From Nocardia abscessus (GTDB taxonomy: Bacteria > Actinomycetota > Actinomycetes > Mycobacteriales > Mycobacteriaceae): a DNA stretch of 64,000 nucleotides. Below the pieces are notes generated by a model. It was not told the origin of the DNA, searched no databases, and saw only the letters and a program-made list of their open reading frames with translations. A program made the position numbers and the translations under genes. Below are positions 16,728 to 27,291 of the stretch, piece after piece (positions within the stretch are counted from its first letter, which is position 1; each line of letters starts with the position of its first letter). The DNA lies in contig NZ_JADLQO010000010.1 of NCBI RefSeq assembly GCF_015477775.1, positions 62,001-126,000 of the forward strand, read 5' to 3'.

Positions 16728-17294
16728 GTGCCACTTACTCGTGACGACCTGACGGGCTATGTCGAGCGCGACTTCGACGCCGATCTGGCGCGATGGTTTC
16801 CCGGTCGGCCTTCGGTCGCCGTGCCGGAAGGGACCCGGCCCGTGACGCCCTTCCTCGAACGGCTGGCCCCCGCGGACGCGGCGGCATTGGCGGCCTTCGA
16901 TCGCCGGGTGCGCTCGGGGCGGATGCCGCAGTTCCTCGACATCTACTCCTGGTCATACGGATTCGACTTCGCGGCCGATAGCTGCGGGATCCGCGACTCC
17001 GACTACGAGACCGAACTCACCGACGACGACGTGTACTCCATCGGCGCGGACGGCGGCGGCAACCTGTACGTGGTGCTCACCAACGGGCAGATCGGAATCT
17101 GGTTCCACGAGGAGGAAGTCGTCGAGGAAGGCACCCGCTTCGACGACCTCGATGTCTTCGTCTGGTCGGTGGTGCGCTACCAGGCGGTGCGGGCTGGGGT
17201 CCTGGAGCGGGCCGCGGTCGAGGCGGACTTCCTGTCCCTGGGCCAGGATGGCGCGCTGGAGCCCGAACTCGGGTTGCTGCGCTCGATGAGGTAA
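16728..17294 (+). CDS. SMI1/KNR4 (SUKH)-like protein
   Basis: Acidic protein of 188 residues. The middle DDDVYSIGADGGGNLYVVL followed by GQIGIWFHEE is characteristic of SUKH-fold proteins (SMI1/KNR4), which often act as immunity or regulatory proteins in bacteria. No toxin gene is adjacent, so an immunity role is not supported here. The start is GTG with a weak ribosome site. Confidence 0.6.
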   Translation: MPLTRDDLTGYVERDFDADLARWFPGRPSVAVPEGTRPVTPFLERLAPADAAALAAFDRRVRSGRMPQFLDIYSWSYGFDFAADSCGIRDSDYETELTDDDVYSIGADGGGNLYVVLTNGQIGIWFHEEEVVEEGTRFDDLDVFVWSVVRYQAVRAGVLERAAVEADFLSLGQDGALEPELGLLRSMR

Positions 17295-17314
17295 GCGAAC
17301 CGGCGAGTACTCGC

Positions 17315-18964
17315 TCAGTCCTCGCCTGCTCGACGCTGAAACGGGAGGCGGGCCCGGAACGCGTCCCGCAGCCAAGGGGCTCGGCGGTGATGGGGGCGGC
17401 TGCGGTCGGCCCAGAGCGGATTGGATTCGTCGCGGCGGTAGACCGCGAGCTGGCCAGCGATGGTGAAGTGCAGGCGGCTGGCTTTGCCGACCACCTCGCC
17501 GTCGGTGGCCAATGCCTCCGGCTTGGGGAGTTGCACGAACAATTCGGGTAGCTGGCGCTCGCCGTAGACCTTGCTGTGACCGATCGCCGCCAGTAGCAGC
17601 GCCAGCACCGCGCGGGTGCGCGACCAGCGCAGATCGGCGCGCAGCCAGCGGATGTCGAGCAGTCCGGCGTCGAGCCGGTCGCGGAAGGCGGGCACGGCCC
17701 CGTGCGGATGGTAGGGGCCGTTGCCGACGAACAGGAACCACACCCGCTGCCAGCGCCCGTCCAGGCAGATCTCGATCGGTTCGGCCCGGCGCAGGGTGAC
17801 CACGAGCGCAGCGGCGAAGGCGGGCCATTTGCCCCAGCGTGACTGCCACTTCTCGCGCAGCTGCACCAGATCCGGGTAGGTGCCGAGACTGGCGGTGTTG
17901 ATCAGGTGCCGCGTGCGCGAACCGGTTTCGTCCTCGCACTCGACTCCGGCGATGTCGACCGCGACCGCCTCGCCGATACCGGTGGCGTCGATCACCTCGC
18001 GCAGATCGTAGACGCCGAGGTCGCGGGCGAAGTGGTTGAGCGTGCCGGTGGGAATGACGACCAGGGGCAGCTCGTGGCGCAGCGCGACCGCGGCCACAGC
18101 GGCCACCGTGCCGTCGCCGCCCGCGACGCCGACGGCCATAACCGGTTCGCCGTGTTCGGCGATGGCCTGCTCGAGCTGTTCGGCACAGTCCAGATCGGCT
18201 CGGGTGCGCAGCACGGTGGCGGCGGGCAGCGCCGCGACGACGTCGTCGGTGGGATCGTAGTTCGGATCGCCGGAAATCGGATTCACCATGACCACCAGCC
18301 CTTTGCCCTCCACCAGCGCGGGGACCTCGCGGACCGGGCGGGCCTGCGCCTCATCCGATTCGCGCACCGGCCACCAGCGCCGGGTGGCGAGTGCGACACC
18401 GGAACCCACTGCCGCTCCCACGAGCACATCGGAACTCCAGTGCACGCCGGTGTGCACCCGCGAATAGGCGACGGTGGCCGCAAGCGGGGCGACAACCAGT
18501 GCGGTACGGGGACTTTCCAGAGCGACCGCCGTGGCGAATGCCGCAGCGCAGGCACTGTGACCAGAGGGGAAAGAAGAAGAGGTCGGGGCGGGGGAGAGTC
18601 GCCGGTGCACGGGCAAGAGTTCGGCTGCGGGGCGGCGGCGAGCGACCAGCGACTTGAGAACGACGTTGACGAGGAAACTGGCGCCCGCGACCGAGACGAC
18701 GCCACGGAACGCGGCGCGCCGCGGCGCACCCTGCCGGGTGGCGAGCAGTCCCGCGAGAGCCAGCCACAGCCCGCTGAAGTTGGCACTGCTGGTGATCCGC
18801 AACAAGCCGTGGTCGACGGCCGAGGCGGGCAGCTCGGCGACCGCGCCGCCGATCACTCGATCGATTCGTCCGATGCCGTGGAACTTCCGGCGCACCCAGC
18901 TACTCACCCGCTCGAGACTACCGATCGGTGTGCGAACGACGCGAAGTACGGCGGGGCAGGGCAT
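17315..18964 (-). CDS. PAP2 phosphatase - diacylglycerol kinase fusion
   Basis: Bifunctional lipid enzyme of 549 residues. The N-terminal half is a PAP2 phosphatase with hydrophobic segments and the three signature blocks KSLVARRRP (104-112), PSGH (133-136) and SRVHTGVHWSSD (168-179). The C-terminal half is a diacylglycerol/lipid kinase domain with NPISG (about 228-232), GGDGT (282-286) and PTGTLNHFA (305-313). It could interconvert phosphatidic acid and diacylglycerol, or act on undecaprenyl or phosphatidylinositol-type lipids. An internal GTG about 19 codons in is an alternative start. Confidence 0.93.
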   Translation of the reverse strand: MPCPAVLRVVRTPIGSLERVSSWVRRKFHGIGRIDRVIGGAVAELPASAVDHGLLRITSSANFSGLWLALAGLLATRQGAPRRAAFRGVVSVAGASFLVNVVLKSLVARRRPAAELLPVHRRLSPAPTSSSFPSGHSACAAAFATAVALESPRTALVVAPLAATVAYSRVHTGVHWSSDVLVGAAVGSGVALATRRWWPVRESDEAQARPVREVPALVEGKGLVVMVNPISGDPNYDPTDDVVAALPAATVLRTRADLDCAEQLEQAIAEHGEPVMAVGVAGGDGTVAAVAAVALRHELPLVVIPTGTLNHFARDLGVYDLREVIDATGIGEAVAVDIAGVECEDETGSRTRHLINTASLGTYPDLVQLREKWQSRWGKWPAFAAALVVTLRRAEPIEICLDGRWQRVWFLFVGNGPYHPHGAVPAFRDRLDAGLLDIRWLRADLRWSRTRAVLALLLAAIGHSKVYGERQLPELFVQLPKPEALATDGEVVGKASRLHFTIAGQLAVYRRDESNPLWADRSRPHHRRAPWLRDAFRARLPFQRRAGED

Positions 18965-19028
18965 TTCGATCCGCCGACGAATGTTCGGGCGCCGACGGCG
19001 CCAAGTGAACTCTCGCCTCTGGCCGGTG

Positions 19029-19649
19029 CTATCGGATGGCGGTGGGAATGAGGTGGCGGCGGGCGAAGACGCGGGCGTCTTCGTCGGTCTCGAGCGAGAA
19101 GTAGCTGTCCGGGATGAGCAGCAGGGTGAGGGAGAGACGGGCGGCGATCTCGGCGGAGGCGTCGGGATCGATGTCGCCGAGATCGTCGGCCCGGCGCAGT
19201 TGTTCGGCGAAGAACGCGCGCGCGGCGGCGAGAAGCGTCGCGCCGTAAGTGATGACGAAGGGTTGGCCGCCTTCGTCGGCGAGCAGGATGCGGTTGGTGA
19301 GCGGGTCGTTGCGCAGGGTGCGCAGGGCGATGGCGAAGCCTTCGACCGCGCGGTCGCGGACGTCGGTGTGATCGGCGACGGCAGTGGTGATGCCGGACAG
19401 GACGCGCTGCAGCCACCTGGTCAGCGCGGTGGTGACCAGCAGGTCCTTGCTGGGAAAGGCCCGGTAGACGGTGGCGCGGTGCAGGCCGGCGCGGCGGGCG
19501 ATGTGCTCCATGCGGACCCGGTCGATGCCGTGGTCGCGGAACTCGCCCAGGGCCGCGTCGAGGATCCGGGTGGCCTGCGGGTCGCCTTCGACCTCGGCGG
19601 TGAGCTGGTCGACATCGAAGGCGGCGGTCGTCTGCCGGGCACTGCGCAT
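19029..19649 (-). CDS. TetR-family regulator, second gene of MpaB operon
   Basis: TetR regulator of 206 residues. DNA-binding helices lie at about 25-70 (ATRILDAALGEFRDHG, then RVRMEHIARRAGLHRATVYRAFPSKDLL). The ligand domain is unremarkable. It begins only four bases after the MpaB gene stop and is probably its repressor; the TGCGAC repeats upstream of MpaB (20543-20580) are candidate binding sites. Confidence 0.9.
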   Translation of the reverse strand: MRSARQTTAAFDVDQLTAEVEGDPQATRILDAALGEFRDHGIDRVRMEHIARRAGLHRATVYRAFPSKDLLVTTALTRWLQRVLSGITTAVADHTDVRDRAVEGFAIALRTLRNDPLTNRILLADEGGQPFVITYGATLLAAARAFFAEQLRRADDLGDIDPDASAEIAARLSLTLLLIPDSYFSLETDEDARVFARRHLIPTAIR

Positions 19650-19653
19650 GAAC

Positions 19654-20526
19654 CTAATCCTGCCCGAGTGCGCGGGCCTGCCGCATGCTCTCCCGCGCTC
19701 GGGGGTGGTAGCGCAGGGGTTCGGGGACCAGCGACCAGGCGTTGCGAATCAGAGTCGCGGCGGCGCGGAAGTGTGCCTGATCGATCTTGCTGTAGCGCAG
19801 CCCCAGTTTGTCGCGGGCAGGCTCGGGCAGCATCGCGGTGGTGATCACCCGGTATTCGGACATGATCACCGGCCGCAGCACCCGTTCGACCGGTTGCGGC
19901 AGGTACGGCAGTCGCATATCGCTGGTGAATCGCAGCCGGTCGGTCAACCAGCGCGCCGAGGCGGTGGCTTCCAGCTCGTCACGGCACACGGCGTGGAAAT
20001 ACCGCTGGAAAGCGGCGTAATCGGCGGGCATCGGCCGGTCGCTGACGCCGTATCGCCGGAACCAGGTCTTGCTCTGCTGGTACAGCTGCTCGCGCTCGGT
20101 CGTTGTCAGGCCGTCGCCGAACACGTCGGCGATGTCGATGACCGCCTGGACCATCGTGGCATGTGTCCAGTAGTAGACCTCGGGATTGAGGGCGTGGTAC
20201 CGGTCGCCGTGGGCGTCGGTGCCCCTGATGTCGCGGTGATAGTCCCGCACGCTGGTGCCGGTGCCGCGTTCGACGGGATCGTAGACCGTGCCGATGATCT
20301 CGGGAATCGATCGCAATACCCGATCCCAGGGATCGCCGAAGAAGTCGGAATGCTGAGTGACTCCGGCCCCGACGGCAGGGTGCATCAGTTCCAGTAGGCC
20401 GTAGGGCGCGGCGACCAGGAACAGTCGGAGGTCACCGAGGTAACGCCACAGCAGTGTGCCGGGCCCGAGCTGCGGGTCTTCCCGCACGGCCTCGTCGTGC
20501 GCGGTTCCCAGGTGTGCGGTCATCAT
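19654..20526 (-). CDS. Oxygenase, MpaB/DUF2236 family
   Basis: Protein of 290 residues of the DUF2236/MpaB (latex-clearing-protein-like, heme b oxygenase) family. Recognisable segments are LLWRYLGDLRLFLVAAPYGLLELMHPAVGAGVTQHSDF, then YHALNPEVYYWTHATMV with the likely heme-proximal His, and later VITTAMLPEPARDKLGLRY. The substrate is unknown. The first gene of the MpaB-TetR operon, with an 8+8 dyad and repeated TGCGAC elements in its upstream region. Confidence 0.88.
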   Translation of the reverse strand: MMTAHLGTAHDEAVREDPQLGPGTLLWRYLGDLRLFLVAAPYGLLELMHPAVGAGVTQHSDFFGDPWDRVLRSIPEIIGTVYDPVERGTGTSVRDYHRDIRGTDAHGDRYHALNPEVYYWTHATMVQAVIDIADVFGDGLTTTEREQLYQQSKTWFRRYGVSDRPMPADYAAFQRYFHAVCRDELEATASARWLTDRLRFTSDMRLPYLPQPVERVLRPVIMSEYRVITTAMLPEPARDKLGLRYSKIDQAHFRAAATLIRNAWSLVPEPLRYHPRARESMRQARALGQD

Positions 20527-20542
20527 CGAGCCCTCTCAGTTC

Positions 20543-20580
20543 TGTGCGACGAAATTACCTTAGTTGTCGCACATGTCGCA
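20543..20580. promoter_or_regulatory. TGCGAC repeats upstream of MpaB operon
   Basis: TGTGCGAC (20543-20550) and GTCGCACA (20566-20573) are exact inverted repeats 15 bases apart; a third GTCGCA copy lies at 20575-20580. The cluster lies 17 bases upstream of the MpaB start codon, a likely TetR operator region. Confidence 0.55.
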
Positions 20581-20629
20581 TTCAAGGGCTGTTCGATGGG
20601 CGCGCTCGTCCCGATGCCGTCGGAGATAA

Positions 20630-20689
20630 GCAACCGATGGTTGCGTAATTGCCGAATCTCAACTAGCGTCATGCGCAACCAAACGTTGC
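20630..20689. promoter_or_regulatory. Paired GCAAC-N5-GTTGC operators before AHSA1-ArsR operon
   Basis: GCAACCGATGGTTGC (20630-20644) and GCAACCAAACGTTGC (20675-20689) share the GCAAC-N5-GTTGC dyad and have centres 45 bp apart. The second ends 15 bases before the first gene of the operon, so the ArsR in the operon is the likely ligand. Confidence 0.6.
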
Positions 20690-20704
20690 ATATGGAGGTA
20701 AAGC

Positions 20705-21157
20705 ATGGAGTACGGCAGCATCGAACGGGAGATACACGTCGACGCCTCGCCCGAGGTGGTCTACGGGGTCGTCAGCAGCCCGGAGCACATGTCGGAATGG
20801 TGGAGCGACGACGCCGAGTTCGAAGTGGCTCCCGGTGCGGTCGGTGAGCTCATTTGGGGTGACCGGGCGCAGGTCGTCCCGATCATGGTGGTGCAGGCCG
20901 AGCCGCCCCGATTGTTCTCCTTCCGATGGTGCTATCCGGGCGGCGCGGTCGACGACTCGGCCGATTCGCTGCTGGTCACCTTCGAGCTGACCCCCTCGGG
21001 CGCGGGCACCCGGATTCGGCTCACCGAGGTCGGGTTCCGCGAGATGGGCTGGGAGGCCGCGAAGCTGGCCGAGCAGTACCGCGAACACACCGTGGGATGG
21101 GACACCTATGTTCCCCGGCTGGGGGAGTACATCGTGCGGCTGGTGTCGACGCCGTGA
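20705..21157 (+). CDS. SRPBCC/AHSA1-domain protein 1
   Basis: AHSA1/START-like protein of 150 residues. It begins with the family pattern SIEREIHVDASPEVVYGVVSSPEHMSEWW, has hydrophobic beta strands through the middle and ends with a helix WDTYVPRLGEYIVRLV that closes the ligand cavity. It precedes an ArsR-type regulator with overlapping stop/start (GTGA) and a second AHSA1 gene, a common actinobacterial arrangement. The ligand or role is unknown. AGGTAAAGC precedes the ATG. Confidence 0.85.
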   Translation: MEYGSIEREIHVDASPEVVYGVVSSPEHMSEWWSDDAEFEVAPGAVGELIWGDRAQVVPIMVVQAEPPRLFSFRWCYPGGAVDDSADSLLVTFELTPSGAGTRIRLTEVGFREMGWEAAKLAEQYREHTVGWDTYVPRLGEYIVRLVSTP

Positions 21158-21495
21158 CCGTCGTCGTCGATGACGACCTGTGGTCCGCGATCGGGGATCC
21201 GACGCGCCGCCGGATGCTAGACCTGCTCCTGGCGGAGGGGGAGGGCACGGCCACCGGTCTCAGCGAGCGACTGCCCGTCACGCGGCAGGCGGTCGCGAAA
21301 CATCTCGTCGTGCTCGACCGTGTCGGCCTGGTGCACGGCACGCCTGCCGGTCGGGAACGGAGGTACCGGGTGGACGAGGCGCAACTCGCTCGCGCGGTCG
21401 CCCAGTTGTCGTCGGTGGGGGCGGCTTGGGACGCCAGGCTCCGTCGGATCAAGCGGATCGCCGAAGCGATCCAGCGCACGCAAGACCAGCAGTGA
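21154..21495 (+). CDS. ArsR/SmtB-type regulator
   Basis: Winged-helix regulator of 113 residues: LWSAIGDPTRRRMLDLLL, LPVTRQAVAKHLVVLDRVGLV and the wing GRERRYRVDE are ArsR-family signatures. There are no metal-binding Cys clusters in the alpha-3 helix, so a metal-sensing role is not supported; such proteins paired with AHSA1 domains are called SRPBCC-associated repressors. The GTG start overlaps the upstream stop. Likely binds the GCAAC-N5-GTTGC sites upstream. Confidence 0.93.
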   Translation: MTVVVDDDLWSAIGDPTRRRMLDLLLAEGEGTATGLSERLPVTRQAVAKHLVVLDRVGLVHGTPAGRERRYRVDEAQLARAVAQLSSVGAAWDARLRRIKRIAEAIQRTQDQQ

Positions 21496-21537
21496 ATTCC
21501 CGCTGCCGGACAAGAACCGAAGAAAGAGGAACCGAAA

Positions 21538-21981
21538 ATGGTCGACATTCTGCACAGAGTCGGAATCCAATCGCCGGTGTCCGAGGTCTACGCCGCCTTG
21601 ACCACCACCGAGGGGCTTGCCGGTTGGTGGACGACCGACACTCGGGGCAAAGCCGGTGAGGTCGGCGGCGTGATCGAATTCCGGTTCGGGGCCGGGGGAT
21701 TCGACATGCGGGTCCGCGCGCTCGAGCCGGGCAAGCGCGTGCTGTGGGAGGTGATCGACGGACCTGACGATTGGGTCGGCACGCAGCTGGACTGGAACCT
21801 CGGCCGGACCGACGACTACACCATCGTTCTCTTCAAGCATCAAGGCTGGAAGGAGCCGGTGGAGTCCATGTACCACTGCAGCACCAAGTGGGCGGTCTTT
21901 CTGCTGAGCCTGAAGTCGCTGATCGAAACCGGGAAAGGCGCACCGGAGCCCTACGACGTCAAGATCGACAACTGGAACTGA
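21538..21981 (+). CDS. SRPBCC/AHSA1-domain protein 2
   Basis: AHSA1-domain protein of 147 residues: starts DILHRVGIQSPVSEVYAALTT and contains TEGLAGWWTTDTRG and GFDMRVRALEPGKRVLWEV. Third gene of the AHSA1-ArsR-AHSA1 set, 42 bases after the ArsR stop and preceded by AAAGAGGAA. Similar in fold to the first gene but clearly diverged in sequence. Confidence 0.88.
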   Translation: MVDILHRVGIQSPVSEVYAALTTTEGLAGWWTTDTRGKAGEVGGVIEFRFGAGGFDMRVRALEPGKRVLWEVIDGPDDWVGTQLDWNLGRTDDYTIVLFKHQGWKEPVESMYHCSTKWAVFLLSLKSLIETGKGAPEPYDVKIDNWN

Positions 21982-22074
21982 CGGACTCGCAAGGGAATCC
22001 GGGCTCGCACGTCGGCGCGCGGACACGGACGCGCCTTTCCCGGCGGCATCGCGGCCGGTAGGCGCTGTCGCGGT

Positions 22075-22320
22075 TCAGATGGTGAGGATGGTCTTGCCGA
22101 TCGCCGTGCGGGTTTCGAACGCGTGATGCGCTGCCGCCGCTTCGGCCAGCGGCAGCACCGTCCCGATGACCGGCGTGAGCTCGCCGCGCACGGTCGATTC
22201 CTCGGCTCGCCGGGCCAGCCCGGTCGTGTGTGATCCACGGTCGCATCGGCGCCCAGGTCGGCGGCCAACTTCCGCTTCGCGCTCCCGCTCGCGCCTGCGA
22301 CGATTCGGGCCCCTGCCCGT
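22075..22320 (-). pseudogene. Quinone oxidoreductase relic, C-terminal parts
   Basis: Minus-strand remnant of a zinc-free MDR/quinone oxidoreductase. From 22320 downward it reads AKRAGARIVAGASGSAKR then KLAADLGADATVDHTRPGW, the second half of a Rossmann domain. A frame change and missing middle follow, then the C-terminus LTPVIGTVLPLAEAAAAHHAFE and the stop at 22075. The expected preceding part of the same domain is found next door but on the opposite strand (22321-22499). Confidence 0.7.
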
Positions 22321-22499
22321 TTGGCGGTAGCGGCAGCCGTCCCGCTCGACGAACGCCTCGGCGAACACCTGGCACTCGCGCTGCTCGGGCAGGGCGCGAC
22401 GGCGGTGGGAGTGATCGAAGCCGCCGAGATCGGGCCCGAGGACACCGTGCCGGTGGAGGCCGGGGCGGGGGAATCGGAACCCTGTTGGTCCAGTTGGCC
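22321..22499 (+). pseudogene. Quinone oxidoreductase relic, inverted Rossmann segment
   Basis: On the plus strand this reads VPLDERLGEHLALALLGQ, GATAVGVIEAAEIGPEDT and, after losing one G near 22470, GIGTLLVQLA. In an intact MDR protein this block directly precedes the AKRAGARIV block that here lies on the minus strand just to the left. One inversion with breakpoints near 22320 and 22500, plus the frameshift, explains both. Confidence 0.7.
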
Positions 22500-22630
22500 A
22501 TGCGCCCGGAGATCGCCGACATGATCTCCCGGCAACATCACCGTGACGGCGTCCTCGCCCTGACCGCCCGATTGCTCGGGCTCGGTTCAGCGGCGCGGTC
22601 GCCGTCACACGGTGTTCGGGAGAGTGCCGA

Positions 22631-25024
<2,394 letters not shown>

Positions 25025-25212
25025 CGTGTCTCCATCTGTCGGGCGGGGCCGCCTGCGCGGTCTCCGTCGGCGTCGCCTGGCTCGATCTAACCAGCTTCGC
25101 CCGGTAGGTCTGCTTACCTCTGTCGGGGGGCGAGGCACTGCGCTACCGTGGGCAGCGTCCACCGAGGCACCGGTTCCCGGAGGTCTTCGCCCGGGGTGGG
25201 CCGGTGTCCGGT

Positions 25213-25236
25213 GTGACGGCGGCCGTCACCGCCGTC
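25213..25236 (-). terminator. Terminator-like hairpin after VOC gene
   Basis: GACGGCGG and CCGCCGTC are exact inverted repeats with a six-base loop, overlapping a second exact stem GTGACGG/CCGTCAC. On the minus strand it lies about 34 bases after the VOC gene stop. No U-tract. Confidence 0.5.
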
Positions 25237-25269
25237 GTGTGCGGTATCCGCGTGGGAGAGCCGGAGAAC

Positions 25270-25680
25270 TCAGCGCAGCTCCTGGATACGGACGAGGTTG
25301 CCCGCGGGATCGCGGACGGCGCAGTCGCGAATGCCGTACGGCTGTTCGGTGGGCTCCTGGACGATCTCGGCGTCACCGGCGGCGAGCCGTTCGAAGGCGC
25401 CGTCGAGATCCTTTGTTGCCAGCAGGATGCCGGCATAGGTGCCCTTGGCCATCATCTCCGTGATGGTGCGGCGCTCGTCATCGGTGATGCCGGGGTCGGC
25501 CCCCGGCGGGTGCAGAACGATCGAGGTGCCGGGCTGATCGGCGGGGCCGACCGTGAGCCAGCGCATCCCTTCGTACCCGACATCTTTGCGGAGTTCGAAG
25601 CCGAGGAGGTCGCGATAGAAGGCGAGGGCGGCGTCCGGGTCGTCGTGCGGCAGGAAGCTCGCGTTGATGGTGATGTCCAT
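25270..25680 (-). CDS. VOC/glyoxalase-superfamily protein
   Basis: VOC-fold protein of 136 residues: strand-helix start TINASFLPHDDPDAALAFYRD, LLGFELRKDV, and the C-terminal YGIRDCAVRDPAGNLVRIQE, the usual glyoxalase/dioxygenase-like ending with Arg/Glu metal positions. Substrate unknown. It begins five bases after the AraC-type gene stop and is probably co-transcribed with it. Confidence 0.9.
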   Translation of the reverse strand: MDITINASFLPHDDPDAALAFYRDLLGFELRKDVGYEGMRWLTVGPADQPGTSIVLHPPGADPGITDDERRTITEMMAKGTYAGILLATKDLDGAFERLAAGDAEIVQEPTEQPYGIRDCAVRDPAGNLVRIQELR

Positions 25681-25685
25681 GGCGA

Positions 25686-26135
<450 letters not shown>

Positions 26136-26238
26136 CTACCAGATGGTGCCACATCGGGGGGACGATCGGTCGGGTGTCCAACACGTCGGCGCCCGACCGC
26201 CCCGCCACCGGCGGCTACTCGTATCTACGTTCCGGTGA

Positions 26239-26282
26239 CCGCCGAGGGCTCCTTGTCCGCGTGGACGGAAGGTCGTCGGCGG
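26239..26282 (-). terminator. Possible terminator after oxidoreductase gene
   Basis: CCGCCGA (26239-26245) pairs with TCGGCGG (26276-26282), enclosing an inner hairpin (CCTT..TCC with GGA..GAAGG). On the minus strand it follows the 26313 stop by about 30 bases. Confidence 0.35.
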
Positions 26283-26312
26283 CCGCGGCCCGTGCGGCAG
26301 GAGAGTAGATGG

Positions 26313-27104
26313 TCAGCGCAGAGTAGGGGGAGCGTCGGGAATCGGGTGGCCGGGGCCGGGCGAGTCGCTCGGAAGTTCGGCCTCGCCTGCGGGACGGCGG
26401 ACGGCGATCTCGGTCAGTTCGGCGATCCGGGTCGCGGGGACGACGATGCCGGGTGTCCGGAAGGTCCAGCGGAGGAAGGCATCGACGCTCATAGCGGGTA
26501 TCTCGCCGAGGTAGGGCCGGATGTACACCGGTGTGTCCGGTTCGCTGCGCCAGCTGGTGGCGAGCGTGCCGATGTCCACCGTGTCGTAGCCGAGGAGGTC
26601 CAGCAGCCGGGCTGCCTCGTCCTTGGCATCCGCGTCGTCGGCGGCGATGGGCAGGGCGCTGCGGTCGGGCGCGCCCGTGGGACGGGCGAGGGACACCAGC
26701 TGATGCGGGGTGATGTTGTTGCACGCCTTGACCACTCGGGAACCCACGAGATGACGCTGCAGCAGTGCACTGGAGGTCAGTTCCCCGCCCTCCAGCTCGG
26801 CCAGGTGACCGTCCCGCTCAGGGTAGTAGTTGGCGGTGTCCAGCACTGTCTTGCCGTTGAGCGCGTCGACGGGAAGGTGTTCGTAGGCGTGCAGCGGGAT
26901 GGCCGCCACCACCAGGTCTGCGGCGCGCGCGGCTTCCGCCGGGGTGGCCGCGCGGGCAAGTCCGCCGAGATCGGCGACAAGACCGGCGAGCGTCTGCGGG
27001 CCGCGCGAGTTGCTGAGGACGACCTCGAGGCCGGCCGCGACAGCGAGGCGGGCGAGGGCGGAACCCATCATGCCGCTGCCGATGAGTCCGAGGGTTCGGG
27101 ACAA
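26313..27104 (-). CDS. NADP/F420-type oxidoreductase
   Basis: Dinucleotide-binding oxidoreductase of about 263 residues. The N-terminal fingerprint LGLIGSGMMGSALARLAVA with VVLSNSRGP matches the NADP-oxidoreductase, coenzyme F420-dependent family, and the middle KACNNITPHQL is typical of this group. I choose TTG at 27104, which places the Rossmann strand at the very N-terminus; an ATG at 27161 would add about 19 unlikely residues. Divergent from the XRE regulator, with a 17-bp palindrome between them. Confidence 0.85.
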   Translation of the reverse strand: MSRTLGLIGSGMMGSALARLAVAAGLEVVLSNSRGPQTLAGLVADLGGLARAATPAEAARAADLVVAAIPLHAYEHLPVDALNGKTVLDTANYYPERDGHLAELEGGELTSSALLQRHLVGSRVVKACNNITPHQLVSLARPTGAPDRSALPIAADDADAKDEAARLLDLLGYDTVDIGTLATSWRSEPDTPVYIRPYLGEIPAMSVDAFLRWTFRTPGIVVPATRIAELTEIAVRRPAGEAELPSDSPGPGHPIPDAPPTLR

Positions 27105-27190
27105 GGATGCGCTCCATTCGTGAGTGGGATGCCGCGAGGAGAGCCGAGCGCGTGCAAGCACGGAATCCGAGCCGGTCGCACAGTGACTCG

Positions 27191-27207
27191 CGTTCCAGCG
27201 TGGAACG
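27191..27207. promoter_or_regulatory. Operator-like palindrome between oxidoreductase and XRE gene
   Basis: CGTTCCA-GCG-TGGAACG, a perfect 7+3+7 palindrome in the divergent intergenic region; candidate site for the adjacent XRE regulator. Confidence 0.45.
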
Positions 27208-27291
27208 GCTCGATCCGGCCGGCCAGCCCGATGCGCCGGGTACTCACGACGTGATCACCTTCCGGCGCCGCGGCGTGCATAGGGTTGTCGG

